From Gemmatimonadaceae bacterium (GTDB lineage Bacteria > Gemmatimonadota > Gemmatimonadetes > Gemmatimonadales > Gemmatimonadaceae), in NCBI GenBank assembly GCA_020851035.1, contig JADZDM010000023.1, positions 1 through 64,000 on the forward strand: a DNA stretch of 64,000 nucleotides, written 5' to 3'. Each line of letters opens with the position of its first letter. Within the stretch, counting starts at the first letter, position 1. Below are positions 1 to 10,579 of the stretch, in pieces. Under the pieces are notes generated by a model. That model did no database searches and was not told the origin of the DNA. It was given only the letters and a program-made list of their open reading frames with translations. The translations under genes were made by a program, and so were the position numbers.

Positions 1-100
1 CCGCGCGGCCACGATCGACGGCGGCGGCGCTGCCTCCCGCACCACTGGCGCCCCCCGCCATGTTTCAGCCCGATGCAGCTCCCCACTTCATGACCACCGC

Positions 101-1153
101 ATGACGACCAGCAGGCCCCGCATCGGACTCGTGCTCGGCGGCGGTGGGCTCAAGGGCTTTGCGCACATCGGCGTGCTCGACGTGCTGCACGGTGCCGGCA
201 TCGATCCCGTGCTGCTGGCCGGATCGAGCATCGGCGCGCTGATCGCGAGCGCCTACGCACTGGGCACCCCGGTGCCGAGGATGCGTGAGCGGGCGCTGGC
301 ACTCACGCGCAAGGACCTGTTCCGCGTGAACGCCGGCGGCTTCGCGCGCGGGCTGCTGCGCAGCCCGAGCTTCTACTATCGCGAACCGCTGCAGGCGCTG
401 ATCGCCGGAGTGATCCCGGACCGGCGCTTCGACCAGATCACGATCCCGCTGCTGGTGAACACGGTCGACCTCGAGAACGGCATGCAGGTGATGTGGGGCG
501 CGCCGGGCTTCCGCCAGGCGTCGATCCGGGAGGCGGTGTACGCGTCGTGCGCGCTGCCAGGGTTCTTCCCGCCCGGGGTGGTGTCGGGCCGCACCTGCGT
601 GGATGGCGGCACGATCGACAACATGCCGGTGTCGGCGGTGGCCGAGGGGCTGGACCTCCTCATCGCGGTGGATGTGGGCAACAGCGAGCTGGAGGCGGCC
701 ACCGAGGTGGCGCACCGCGGCATCGCGTCGATCTTCATGCGCTCGGCCACGCTGATGATGCGCACGCTGCAGCACATGCCACTGGAGCACTGGACGACGC
801 CCCCGCTGGTCCTCGTCAGGCCGCACGTGAGTCGCTACGGCTGGTTCAACTTCGAGAAGATCCCGCTGCTGATCGAGGCCGGTGCACTGGCGGCGCGCGA
901 GGTGCTGTCGTCGATCCCGCAGGCGCTGGCGGCAGGACGCGGCATCTTCCCGCGGCAGCGCGTGCAGGTCACGGTGGATGCGCAGCGCTGCACCGGGTGC
1001 GGGCAATGCCTGGCGATGGCGCCACATGCCATGGTGCGTGGCGCAGACGGGAAGGCGCAGCCGCGCGCCCTGGACTTCGACTGGAGTCCGGTGGACAGTG
1101 ACTTCACCGTGCACTGTCCCACCGGTGCGATCGGATTGCACCGGCAGTCCTGA
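101..1153 (+). CDS. Patatin-like phospholipase fused to a C-terminal ferredoxin domain
   Basis: Predicted serine lipid acyl hydrolase of the RssA/patatin family, 350 aa. Visible motifs are the glycine-rich oxyanion loop (GGGGLKG, residues 13-19), the nucleophile elbow GSSIG (Ser43) and the catalytic DGG (Asp168). After the hydrolase domain (about 1-280) there is a short domain (about 288-350) with CTGCGQC (Cys297, Cys300, Cys303) and a later CP (Cys339), the ligand pattern of a mono-cluster [4Fe-4S] ferredoxin. No signal peptide is seen, so it is probably cytoplasmic or peripheral on the inner membrane. The ATG at 101 places the glycine loop where family members have it. The hydrolase call is firm; the role of the iron-sulfur domain is unknown. 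Confidence 0.9.
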   Translation: MTTSRPRIGLVLGGGGLKGFAHIGVLDVLHGAGIDPVLLAGSSIGALIASAYALGTPVPRMRERALALTRKDLFRVNAGGFARGLLRSPSFYYREPLQALIAGVIPDRRFDQITIPLLVNTVDLENGMQVMWGAPGFRQASIREAVYASCALPGFFPPGVVSGRTCVDGGTIDNMPVSAVAEGLDLLIAVDVGNSELEAATEVAHRGIASIFMRSATLMMRTLQHMPLEHWTTPPLVLVRPHVSRYGWFNFEKIPLLIEAGALAAREVLSSIPQALAAGRGIFPRQRVQVTVDAQRCTGCGQCLAMAPHAMVRGADGKAQPRALDFDWSPVDSDFTVHCPTGAIGLHRQS

Positions 1154-1273
1154 CGACCTTCGCACCGGTGATGTGCACGACGGCGCGGTGCGGCCGGAGC
1201 CGCAGGGATCGTGCGATCGCGGTCACCGTGCACGGCCAGCCTGTGCGCCGGTGCGGGAGCGACGTGCAGCCGG

Positions 1274-2293
1274 TTACGCCGTCGCAGTCACCAGGGCGGC
1301 CGCAGCCAGCGCCTGGTACGAATCCACTGCCGCCCGCATCTCCGCGATGCTGATGAACTCATCGTCGGTGTGCGCCACGTGGATGCTGCCGGGACCGAAC
1401 AGGTATGGCGTGCCCCAGTTGCTCAGCTCGGGGATGTCGGTGGCGTAGGCCACGACTTCGGTCTCGAAGCCGGGCACGGTGCCAAGCAGCACCGGCTGCA
1501 CGGTGGTCTCGACCGTGAGCTCGCCGCGATCACCCAGCCAGGTGCGCAGCAGCGCGACCGTCTCGTCTGCGGGGGTCACGAGGCGCACCATCAACCGGGC
1601 CGTTGCCTCGGGGGCGATGACGTTGTCGGCCACGCCACCGGCCAGTGAGCCGATGTTGACGGTGGTCTCGCCCAGGATCGGGTGCGAGGGCAGCGGCAGC
1701 GTGCGCAGCTCGGTGAGCAGCGCGACGAGGTTGGCGGTCGCACTGATGCCGTTCTGCGGATAGGCCGAATGCGCCGCCCTGCCGCGGGTGGTGATGCTGC
1801 AGCGCAGCGCGCCCTTGGTGCCGACGCCGAGCTTCGACTCGGTCGGCTCGCCGTTGATCAGCACGCGGCACCTGTTGGGCATGGCGTTGGCGGCCATCGC
1901 CCCGTCGTGCGGCGCCTCCTCGCCCACCACCAGCAGCACGCCGACCGGGCGGCCCTGGTCGCGCAGCGCGGTGGCCGCGCAGATCATCGCCGCGGCGATC
2001 CCTTTCGCATCGCAGGCACCACGCCCCTGCAACCGGTCGCCGTCGATCGAGGGTGGGTGGTAGGGCGGGACGGTGTCCAGGTGAGTCGAGAAGACGAGCT
2101 CCACCGGCCGCGGCCCGTATGCCAGCAGGTTGTCGCGTCCCGGGGTGACCGGAATCCGTCGCACGTTCCAGCCGAGCTCGGTGAGGATCAGCTCGGCCAC
2201 GGTCACGACGCGGCCTTCGTTGCCGGTGGTGGACTCGGTGGCCATCAGCTGCATGGCGATGGCGAGGACGTCGGGGGCGGTCGTGGTCGGCAT
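1274..2293 (-). CDS. M20-family metallopeptidase (ArgE/DapE/LysK-like deacylase)
   Basis: Two-zinc amidohydrolase of peptidase family M20, 339 aa. Zinc-ligand and catalytic motifs appear in order: STHLDT (His71, Asp73), GRGACDAKG (Asp95), GEEAPHDG (catalytic Glu125, Glu126), NGEPTES (Glu149), the dimerisation-domain histidine in AAHSAYP (His175) and the final ligand HTDDEF (His308). Members remove acyl groups from N-acetyl-ornithine, acetyl-lysine, succinyl-diaminopimelate or dipeptides. The sequence most resembles ArgE/LysK-type deacetylases, but no amino-acid biosynthesis gene is adjacent, so the substrate is left open. It converges with the patatin gene. Confidence 0.88.
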   Translation of the reverse strand: MPTTTAPDVLAIAMQLMATESTTGNEGRVVTVAELILTELGWNVRRIPVTPGRDNLLAYGPRPVELVFSTHLDTVPPYHPPSIDGDRLQGRGACDAKGIAAAMICAATALRDQGRPVGVLLVVGEEAPHDGAMAANAMPNRCRVLINGEPTESKLGVGTKGALRCSITTRGRAAHSAYPQNGISATANLVALLTELRTLPLPSHPILGETTVNIGSLAGGVADNVIAPEATARLMVRLVTPADETVALLRTWLGDRGELTVETTVQPVLLGTVPGFETEVVAYATDIPELSNWGTPYLFGPGSIHVAHTDDEFISIAEMRAAVDSYQALAAAALVTATA

Positions 2294-2614
2294 CCGCGAA
2301 AACTAGGCAGGTGAACCGCAGGGCCGGCCGCCCCCCGCCCGCCAAACGACTCCGCCATACGACTCTGAGTCATTTGCGGTGAAAGGGGACAGAGTCGCGG
2401 GTCGCGCAGTGACTCGGGGGGTTCAAGGGGACAGTCACCTTGAACGGGAGTAGCCGACACTCCCGTCGGTGGACGCTCAACCAAGCTGGGTCGCCGTCCA
2501 CTAAGTTGCCCCCCAGCCTGTCGGCCCGGCGTCTCGCCGGACACTCGGCAGTGGCTCCATTCATCACTCCGCCCCCGCCAGACGCGGGGGCCCGGTTCCG
2601 GAGATCGTCGGACC
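2294..2614. repeat. Intergenic region upstream of acnA with two REP-like dyads
   Basis: This 321-bp gap holds no gene. It contains two small dyads: arms GACTCTG (2361-2367) and CAGAGTC (2390-2396), the right one preceded by GGGGA; and a 25-nt imperfect palindrome at 2421-2445 with arms GTTCAAGG and CCTTGAAC. The second matches the plan of the repeats at 22.9 and 25.7 kb (arm TTCAA, octamer GGGGACAG, pentamer TCACC, arm TTGAA). It may also contain the acnA promoter, but I could not assign one. Confidence 0.6.
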
Positions 2615-5380
2615 ATGTCCCATCCGAACTCCTTCGGTGCCCGCGCGTCGCTCGACGTCGGCGGCACCGCCTACTCCATCTTCCGCCTCGACGCCCTCGC
2701 CGGCCTCCCGGGCGCCCATGTGGACCGCCTGCCGGTCTCGCTGCGCGTGCTGCTCGAGAACCTGCTCCGCTGCGAGGACGACGCCTTCGTCAAGAAGGCC
2801 GACATCGATGCGCTCGCGGCCTGGGATGTGACCGTCGCCCGGGAGACGGACATCAGCTTCATGCCCGCGCGTGTGCTGCTGCAGGACTTCACCGGCGTCC
2901 CCTGCGTGGTGGACCTGGCCGCCATGCGCGACGCACTCAAGACCCTCGGCGGCGACCCCAATCGCATCAACCCGCTCCAGCCGGTCGACCTCGTCATCGA
3001 CCACTCGGTGCAGGTGGACGAGTTCGGCACCGCCGACGCCTTCTTCCAGAACGTGGCCCTCGAGTTCGAGCGCAACACGGAACGCTACCAGTTCCTGCGC
3101 TGGGGCCAGACGGCCCTCAAGAACTTCCGCGCCGTGCCGCCGGGCACCGGCATCTGCCACCAGGTGAACCTCGAATACCTCGGCCAGACCGTCTTCTCGC
3201 GCACCGATGACGACGGCTCGACGCACGCGTACTTCGACTCGCTCGTCGGCACCGACAGCCACACCACCATGATCAACGGCCTCGGCGTGTTCGGCTGGGG
3301 CGTGGGGGGCATCGAGGCCGAGGCCGCGATGCTGGGCCAGCCGCTGTCGATGCTGATCCCGGACGTGATCGGCTTCAAGCTCACCGGCAAGCTCCCCGTC
3401 GGCGCCACCGCCACCGACCTGGTGCTCACGGTGACCGAGATGCTGCGCAAGAAGAAGGTGGTCAGCAAGTTCGTGGAGTTCTACGGCGCGGGCCTGAGCA
3501 ACCTGTCGCTCGCCGACCGCGCCACCATCGCGAACATGGCCCCGGAGTATGGTGCCACCATGGGCTTCTTCCCGGTCGACGCGGAGACGCTCAACTACCT
3601 GCGCCTCAGCGGCCGCAGCGAACAGCAGATCGCCCTGGTGGAGGCGTACTCGAAGGCGCAGGGCACCTTCCGCACCGACGAGACGCCCGACCCGATCTTC
3701 ACCGACACGATCAGCCTCGACATGACCACCGTCGTGCCGAGCATGGCCGGCCCGCGCCGCCCGCAGGACCGCATCCCGCTCAGCGAGTCGAAGGCGAACT
3801 ACCGCAGCAACCTCGCCGACACGCTCAAGACGCTCGGCGCGCAGGGCGCGCCGGCGCCGGTCACGACGGCCACCGCCGTGATGGAGAACGAGGGCGGGCC
3901 GGTGGAGGAGGTGCACACCGGCGTCACCTGCCACTTCCGCGGCGAGTCGTTCCAGCTCAAGCACGGCGCCGTCGTGATCGCGGCGATCACGAGCTGCACC
4001 AACACCAGCAACCCGAGCGTGATGCTCGCCGCCGGCATGCTCGCGCGCGCCGCCGTGAAGGCCGGCCTGCGCACGCAGCCGTGGGTGAAGACCTCCCTCG
4101 CCCCGGGCTCGAAGGTGGTCACGGAGTACTTCGCGAAGAGCGGCGTCGACGTGTACCTGGACAAGCTCGGCTTCCAGACGGTGGGCTACGGCTGCACGAC
4201 CTGCATCGGCAACAGCGGCCCGCTGCCGGAGGAGATCAGCAGCGCCATCGACAGCGGCAAGCTGGTGGTGACGGCAGTGCTGAGCGGCAACCGCAACTTC
4301 GAGGGGCGCGTGAACCCGCAGACGCGCTTCAATTACCTCGCGTCGCCGCCACTGGTGGTGGCCTATGCGCTCGCGGGCCGCATGGACATCGACTTCGCCA
4401 CCGAGGCCATCGGCATCGGCGACCGCGGCCCGGTGTACCTGAAGGACATCTGGCCGTCGCTTCCCGAGGTGGAGGCCGAGGTGCTGCGCAGCGTCAAGCG
4501 CGAGCAGTTCGAGAAGGAGTATGCGGCGGTGTTCGAGGGCGACCAGCAGTGGCGTGACCTGCCGACGCCCACCGGCGAGACGTACACCTGGGACGCGAAC
4601 AGCACCTACGTCGCCCTGCCGCCGTACTTCGCCGGCATGACGATGACCCCGCCCGGCATCACGCCGATCACCGGCGCGCGCGTGCTCGGCATGTTCGGTG
4701 ACAGCATCACCACCGACCACATCTCGCCGGCCGGCAACATCGCGGCTTCGTCACCGGCCGGTGTGTACCTGCAGGGGCGTGGCGTGGCGAAGAAGGACTT
4801 CAACTCGTACGGCGCCCGCCGCGGCCACCACGAGGTGATGATGCGCGGCACGTTCGCGAACATCCGCCTGAAGAACGAGCTGGTGGGGGGCAAGGAAGGC
4901 TGGTGGACGGCCACCGCGCCTGGCGCGACGCCCGAGACGATCTTCGACGTCGCGATGCGCCTGCAGGGCGAGGGCGTGCCGATGGTCATCATTGCCGGCA
5001 AGGAGTACGGCACGGGATCGAGCCGCGACTGGGCCGCGAAGGGAACCCGCCTGCTCGGCATCCGCGGGGTGATCGCCGAGAGCTTCGAGCGGATCCACCG
5101 CAGCAACCTGGTGGGCATGGGTGTGCTGCCGATGGAGTTCGTGAACGGCGAGTCCCGCCAGACGCTGGGGCTCACCGGCTTCGAGTCGATCTCGATCGCC
5201 GGTGTCGACGACACGCTTCAGCCGCGGGCGACGCTGACCGCGACCGCCACGGCAACCGACGGCAGCGTGAAGACGTTCACCGTCCGGGCCCGCATCGACA
5301 CCCCCGAGGAGCTCCAGTACTTCCGCAACGGCGGCATCCTGCCGTACGTGCTGCGGAACCTGGCCCGCGGGGCGAAGTAG
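2615..5380 (+). CDS. acnA: Aconitate hydratase A
   Basis: Interconverts citrate and isocitrate in the TCA cycle; cytoplasmic [4Fe-4S] enzyme. The 921-aa length is normal for the AcnA/IRP1 subfamily. The three cluster cysteines are visible: TSCTNTSNP (Cys461) and [10 protein letters not shown] (Cys527, Cys530). Other hallmark segments include [10 protein letters not shown]-like [22 protein letters not shown], and in the swivel domain [13 protein letters not shown] and [14 protein letters not shown]. The ATG start gives the usual short N-terminus. It stands alone, with no citrate synthase or isocitrate dehydrogenase beside it, and is followed by a hairpin terminator. Confidence 0.98.
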   Translation: MSHPNSFGARASLDVGGTAYSIFRLDALAGLPGAHVDRLPVSLRVLLENLLRCEDDAFVKKADIDALAAWDVTVARETDISFMPARVLLQDFTGVPCVVDLAAMRDALKTLGGDPNRINPLQPVDLVIDHSVQVDEFGTADAFFQNVALEFERNTERYQFLRWGQTALKNFRAVPPGTGICHQVNLEYLGQTVFSRTDDDGSTHAYFDSLVGTDSHTTMINGLGVFGWGVGGIEAEAAMLGQPLSMLIPDVIGFKLTGKLPVGATATDLVLTVTEMLRKKKVVSKFVEFYGAGLSNLSLADRATIANMAPEYGATMGFFPVDAETLNYLRLSGRSEQQIALVEAYSKAQGTFRTDETPDPIFTDTISLDMTTVVPSMAGPRRPQDRIPLSESKANYRSNLADTLKTLGAQGAPAPVTTATAVMENEGGPVEEVHTGVTCHFRGESFQLKHGAVVIAAITSCTNTSNPSVMLAAGMLARAAVKAGLRTQPWVKTSLAPGSKVVTEYFAKSGVDVYLDKLGFQTVGYGCTTCIGNSGPLPEEISSAIDSGKLVVTAVLSGNRNFEGRVNPQTRFNYLASPPLVVAYALAGRMDIDFATEAIGIGDRGPVYLKDIWPSLPEVEAEVLRSVKREQFEKEYAAVFEGDQQWRDLPTPTGETYTWDANSTYVALPPYFAGMTMTPPGITPITGARVLGMFGDSITTDHISPAGNIAASSPAGVYLQGRGVAKKDFNSYGARRGHHEVMMRGTFANIRLKNELVGGKEGWWTATAPGATPETIFDVAMRLQGEGVPMVIIAGKEYGTGSSRDWAAKGTRLLGIRGVIAESFERIHRSNLVGMGVLPMEFVNGESRQTLGLTGFESISIAGVDDTLQPRATLTATATATDGSVKTFTVRARIDTPEELQYFRNGGILPYVLRNLARGAK

Positions 5381-5397
5381 CAGGTCCAGCTCCTGAT

Positions 5398-5424
5398 CCC
5401 GGTGCGCGAGGCCCGCGCGCCGGG
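5398..5424 (+). terminator. Hairpin terminator after acnA
   Basis: An 11-bp GC-rich stem (CCCGGTGCGCG pairing with CGCGCGCCGGG, one G-U pair) around a 5-nt loop, 18 nt after the acnA stop. There is no clear U-run, so its efficiency is uncertain. Confidence 0.5.
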
Positions 5425-5493
5425 TGCCCCTCGCCCGCTCCCCGCCGGATGGCGGCGGTCGGGCCGTTCCACCCGCCTTCATCCCACACGCCA

Positions 5494-6081
5494 ATGCTGA
5501 GACTCCGCCGCTCCCTGTCGGCCCTGGCCGTTGCCGGCCTCCTCGTAGCACCGAACACGCTGCGCGCCCAGGCCGCGGCCGCCGCAACACCGGCCGGTCC
5601 GGAGGTGGGCCAGGACGCCCCGGGGTTCACCATCCCCGTCGTCGGCAAGGACGGCGCGGTGCGGCCGCTCACGCTGTCGTCGCTGCGTGGCAAGACCGTC
5701 GTGCTGGCCTTCTTCCCGCGTGTACGCACCCAGGGCTGCACGGTGCAGATGACCGCCTACCGCGACAAGTGGGCGGAGCTCTTCCACAATGGCGAGAACG
5801 TGACGGTGATCGGCATCAGCACCGACGCCAGCGCCGACCAGCAGGCGTGGGCCCGCGAGGCCAACTTCCCGATGCTCTTCGGCAGCGACGTGGGTGGCCA
5901 GGTCGGTGCGGCGTACGGCGCCTTCATGCCGGCGAACAACATCGACAATCGCTACCTCTACGTCATCGGCCCGGACGGCAAGATCGCCTACACCGCGAAG
6001 CCGTTCCGGCAGATGGTCGAGACCGCCTACACCGACCTCGGCGCTGCAGTCACGAAGGCGCGCGGCGGGCACGGGCACTGA
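5494..6081 (+). CDS. Exported one-Cys peroxiredoxin (BCP/AhpC-TSA fold)
   Basis: Thioredoxin-fold peroxidase of 195 aa with an N-terminal signal peptide (hydrophobic about 8-22, cleavage probably near LRAQA, residue 26). The peroxidatic site is in FFPRVRTQGCT (Cys82), equivalent to the family's P-x3-T-x2-C. Cys82 is the only cysteine in the protein, so the resolving cysteine found 5 residues later in E. coli BCP is absent and reduction must use an external thiol. Family members reduce hydroperoxides; export suggests an envelope role. The ATG at 5494 is chosen because it alone gives a clean signal peptide; the same frame stays open upstream into acnA. Confidence 0.85.
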   Translation: MLRLRRSLSALAVAGLLVAPNTLRAQAAAAATPAGPEVGQDAPGFTIPVVGKDGAVRPLTLSSLRGKTVVLAFFPRVRTQGCTVQMTAYRDKWAELFHNGENVTVIGISTDASADQQAWAREANFPMLFGSDVGGQVGAAYGAFMPANNIDNRYLYVIGPDGKIAYTAKPFRQMVETAYTDLGAAVTKARGGHGH

Positions 6082-6103
6082 GCCCTTCTCGGCACGCTGC
6101 ACT

Positions 6104-6133
6104 GGCGGGCGCATCCGATCGGGTGCGCCCGCC
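6104..6133. terminator. Hairpin after the peroxiredoxin gene
   Basis: Perfect 10-bp stem (GGCGGGCGCA with TGCGCCCGCC) and a 10-nt loop, 23 nt after the stop codon. No U-run follows. Confidence 0.5.
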
Positions 6134-6197
6134 GTGCGTTCGGGCATCATGACTGATACATCTGCACCGGCGGCTGCACGACGCTACACTGCGCCGC

Positions 6198-7502
6198 ATG
6201 ACGCACACGGCTGACCGGACGCTCCTCGAGAAGTTGTTTCGGGAGGCGCTGCAGCAGCTGGAGCCCGCCGGCGGGGTGAAGGACGCCATGGACGGAGCCG
6301 GGCTCGGTGGGGCGCCGCTGCACCTGATCGCCACCGGCAAGGCGTCCCGCGCGATGTCGCACGCAGCGCTGGCGTGGTGTGCGGCGCACGCGGTGCCTGT
6401 CGCCGGGGGCGTCTGCGTGACCCACGACGATCCCCACGAGCCGGATGGCGTGCTGCGTGTCGTGACCGGTGACCATCCCGTGCCGGGTGAGTATTCGCGC
6501 GCAGCCGCGGACGCGATCGGCCGCCACATCGAGTTCGACGTGCAGGCTGGCGACGACGTGCTGGTGTTGCTGTCCGGCGGCACGTCGTCGCTGATCGGGG
6601 CGCCGCGTGCGGGCATCGCGCCAGCGACCTACGTCGCGTGCTGCACTGCGCTGCTGGGGGCGGGCATCGACATCCGCGCCATCAACGTGGTGCGCCGTCG
6701 CCTGTCGCGCTGGGGTGGCGGTCGCCTGGCGCAGGCGCTGCACGACGCCGGCGCACGCACCACCGTGCTCGTCATCTCCGATGTGCCTGGCGATGATGTG
6801 GCATCGATCGGCGGCGGCCCGTGCGTGGCCGAGTCCGCACCCTGCTCCGAGGCACACGCCTGCGTGGAGCACGCGGCGCTGGATGCCGCCGAGCGACGCC
6901 AGCTGCACGAGGCGATCGACGCCACCCACGTGACGCACGCCACCTTCGCACCGGTGCCGCACCTGGTGCTCGCCAGCAACCGCATTGCGTGCGGGGCGGT
7001 GGTCACGGCGTCGATCAGTCGCGGGATGGACGCGACGTTCCGCAGCGAACCGCTGGCCGGTGACGCGCACGATGTCGGCACCTTCGTGGCACGCGCCGCG
7101 CTGGCGCAGGCCGCGGCGCCGGACCGGCGCGGGGCGACGGTGCTGTGCTGGGGTGGTGAACCCACGATGCGCGTGCCGCCGCGCGCGCCGGCCGGCGGGC
7201 GGATGCAGGCGCTGGCGCTCGCCGCGGCGCAGGTGCTGCACGACGCCGGTGAGGCAGCCCGCGGCATCACCCTGCTCTGTGCCGGCACCGACGGCCGCGA
7301 CGGCGCCACCGACGCCGCCGGTGCGGTGGTCACCAGCGCGACGTGGCGCGGGATCCTGGCACAGGGCCTCGATCCCGCGCAGGCGCTCGCCGCGCGCGAG
7401 AGCCACACCGTGCTGCGCGCGGTGGGTGCGTTGGTGCCGGCGATGACGACGGGGACCAACCTGAACGACGTCGTGATCGCGCTGGTGCAGCCGCCCCGCT
7501 AG
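6198..7502 (+). CDS. Glycerate 2-kinase (DUF4147/MOFRL family)
   Basis: Predicted to phosphorylate D-glycerate to 2-phosphoglycerate, linking glycerate or serine breakdown to glycolysis; cytoplasmic, 434 aa. Seen: an N-terminal GKAS segment (47-50), GDHPVPGEYS (91-100), LLSGGTSSLI (about 124-133), SDVPGDD, and the C-terminal MOFRL-domain motifs CWGGEPT, GTDGRDGATDAAG and TGTNLNDV. Length and motif order match class II glycerate kinases. A TACACT hexamer at 6185-6190 lies only 7 nt before the ATG, so a leaderless transcript is possible. The gene stands alone. Confidence 0.92.
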   Translation: MTHTADRTLLEKLFREALQQLEPAGGVKDAMDGAGLGGAPLHLIATGKASRAMSHAALAWCAAHAVPVAGGVCVTHDDPHEPDGVLRVVTGDHPVPGEYSRAAADAIGRHIEFDVQAGDDVLVLLSGGTSSLIGAPRAGIAPATYVACCTALLGAGIDIRAINVVRRRLSRWGGGRLAQALHDAGARTTVLVISDVPGDDVASIGGGPCVAESAPCSEAHACVEHAALDAAERRQLHEAIDATHVTHATFAPVPHLVLASNRIACGAVVTASISRGMDATFRSEPLAGDAHDVGTFVARAALAQAAAPDRRGATVLCWGGEPTMRVPPRAPAGGRMQALALAAAQVLHDAGEAARGITLLCAGTDGRDGATDAAGAVVTSATWRGILAQGLDPAQALAARESHTVLRAVGALVPAMTTGTNLNDVVIALVQPPR

Positions 7503-8498
7503 CTAGCGCGCGAGCGCGGCGAGGAACTCCGCCATCTCCTCGGCGGCCGCGACGCTGCCGATGCGGCTGAAGAGCGCACGCGCCTCGCTCCCGATGCGCC
7601 GCGCCTCGGCGCTGTCACGGCGCCGGAGCATCATCTGCGCATGCGTCTGCAGCGCCTGCGCCTCCTGGAGCCGGTGCTCATGCGCGAGGGCGAGTGCGTG
7701 GGCACCAGCGATCGCCTCATCCGCCTCGCCGGTCAGGCCCATCCGGTCGCAGGCATCGGCCCGCACCCGCAACGCATCCGCCTGCAGGAGGTAGTCGGGG
7801 ACGCCCGCGAACACCGCCGCCGCGCGCGACGCCGTCGCGCGGGCCCAGGCATGGTCCCCGCGCCGCAGCGAGATCTCGGCACGGCCGACCTGCGCCATCG
7901 CGGCCAGCCGCGGGTTGCCCGCCTCGTTCGCATACTCGATGGCACGGCGTTCCGCATCCTCTGCGGCATCGAGCTCGCCGCGGGTCCGGCAGGAGATCGC
8001 GAGGTTGTGCCAGCTCTCGGCCAGGCCACGCGCATTGCCGAGCCGCTGGTAGGTCATGATGGCGCGCTGGTACGCCGCGATGGCCTGCTCCGCATTGCCG
8101 CGCAACGCCTGGATCAGACCCAGGTTGTTGGTCGCCCGTGCAGTGAGCAGGGTATCATCGTCCGTCAGCGCCATGCCCAGCGCCTGGTCGAAGCGATCCG
8201 CAGCGGTCTCCAGCGAACCGAGTGCGAACGCGGCGGCGCCCTGCATGTTGATGGAGCGACGCACGGCCGGCCGGTCGCCAGCGCGTGAGAGGAGCGGGAT
8301 CGCCGTCGCGAGCCAGCGCGACGCGGCCTGCGGATCACCGGTCCACAGGCACGCATCGGCGAGCAGCACGGCTCGCGTCCCGTCCCGTTGCGTCCCGTCC
8401 GGATCCCCTTCCAGCACCGCACGCACGTCGCCCCACGCGCCGTCGGCGGCGGCGGCGCGTGCGGATTGCAGCACGGGATCGGGGAACGGACCGGTCAT
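7503..8498 (-). CDS. TPR-repeat protein, last gene of cassette copy 1
   Basis: Soluble helical protein of 331 aa, made almost entirely of tetratricopeptide-like helix pairs; alternating motifs such as ATNNLGLIQALRGNAEQAIA and AESWHNLAISCRTRGELDAAE are clear. There is no signal peptide, membrane segment or catalytic domain, so it is probably a cytoplasmic scaffold or regulator. It begins 6 nt after the lipoprotein gene stop and is surely co-transcribed with it. A paralog sits at 11654-12646 in the same cassette position; both begin with a DPVL-x2-ARAAA-x2-GAWG-type segment. Molecular function unknown. Confidence 0.85.
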   Translation of the reverse strand: MTGPFPDPVLQSARAAAADGAWGDVRAVLEGDPDGTQRDGTRAVLLADACLWTGDPQAASRWLATAIPLLSRAGDRPAVRRSINMQGAAAFALGSLETAADRFDQALGMALTDDDTLLTARATNNLGLIQALRGNAEQAIAAYQRAIMTYQRLGNARGLAESWHNLAISCRTRGELDAAEDAERRAIEYANEAGNPRLAAMAQVGRAEISLRRGDHAWARATASRAAAVFAGVPDYLLQADALRVRADACDRMGLTGEADEAIAGAHALALAHEHRLQEAQALQTHAQMMLRRRDSAEARRIGSEARALFSRIGSVAAAEEMAEFLAALAR

Positions 8499-8504
8499 CG
8501 GGGA

Positions 8505-9140
8505 CTACCAGGCGACGGCGTGATTGGTGAACGACGTGATGTCGGCCTTCACCTCACTGAAGTTGCTCGAGACCTCCACGGCGCTGGTGAGCTTGTACCA
8601 CGGCTGGCTCACCGCCTCCTGCTTCCAGATCGCGAAGCTCGCCACCAGCGACGTGTCGGCGGCATTCACCACGCCGTCACGGTTGCGGTCCGGATCGGCG
8701 TTCCGGAAGTCGAGGCGCAGTTCCGCCGGCTTGCTGGCGCTGAACTTCAGCCCGCTCGGCGAGAACTCCGTGATCAGGTTGGAGAAGTCGCGGATGCGGA
8801 TCGTGATCCTGACGGAATCGCCCTCGGCGAACGCCGAGCCGTCGGGACGGGTGAGCAGCGCCTCCTTGCGCACACGGAAGCGGAGGTAGCGCACCGAGTC
8901 GGAGCTGCCGGGCGTCGGCAGGTAGTACATCGCCACCTCGCGATCCTCGCCGCGCTTCGCCCAGAACACCGCGCTGTCGCGGCTCAGCGCCACGCCGGGG
9001 GCGGGACGCAGGAAGGTGAGCTGCGACTGCGGCACCGGCTCCGTGTTGGTGTTGCCGTCGCCGGGCGCCGTGGTGTCGGTGCCGCAGCCGAAGGCCAGCA
9101 GCGCGGTGAACGTGAGGCCCAGCCATCGGGAACGTCGCAT
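8505..9140 (-). CDS. EF-hand-loop lipoprotein, cassette copy 1
   Basis: Predicted lipoprotein of 211 aa: basic start, hydrophobic stretch and a weak lipobox ending LLAFGC (Cys19). The rest is beta-rich and ends in a conserved TNHAVAW tail. Residues 151-162 (DRNRDGVVNAAD) form a perfect 12-residue EF-hand/dockerin calcium loop (positions 1, 3, 5, 9 and 12 acidic or Asn, Gly at 6), so calcium binding is likely. The ATG at 9140 is the only start giving a signal peptide. It is 1 nt from the upstream activator gene and has a paralog at 12654-13292. No named family recognised. Confidence 0.82.
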   Translation of the reverse strand: MRRSRWLGLTFTALLAFGCGTDTTAPGDGNTNTEPVPQSQLTFLRPAPGVALSRDSAVFWAKRGEDREVAMYYLPTPGSSDSVRYLRFRVRKEALLTRPDGSAFAEGDSVRITIRIRDFSNLITEFSPSGLKFSASKPAELRLDFRNADPDRNRDGVVNAADTSLVASFAIWKQEAVSQPWYKLTSAVEVSSNFSEVKADITSFTNHAVAW

Positions 9141-9141
9141 A

Positions 9142-10515
<1,374 letters not shown>

Positions 10516-10579
10516 CAGGTCCGATGGCGCGTGCCGGCTGCGCCGAAAAGAGTGTCATGTCTGAACGCCGGTCCGGCAC

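Noticed and set aside
1094-1125. GTGCACTGTC in the 3' end of the patatin gene, resembling the 58.6-kb repeat
   Set aside because: It encodes the functional VHCP of the ferredoxin domain and lacks the arms; best explained by chance.
2564-4720. Minus-strand 718-codon open frame opposite acnA
   Set aside because: Low-complexity His/Arg/Ala translation; acnA on the plus strand is unambiguous. Similar shadows opposite the hybrid kinases (37247-40027, 46597-49026) and the kinase-TPR gene (25951-28242) were left out for the same reason.
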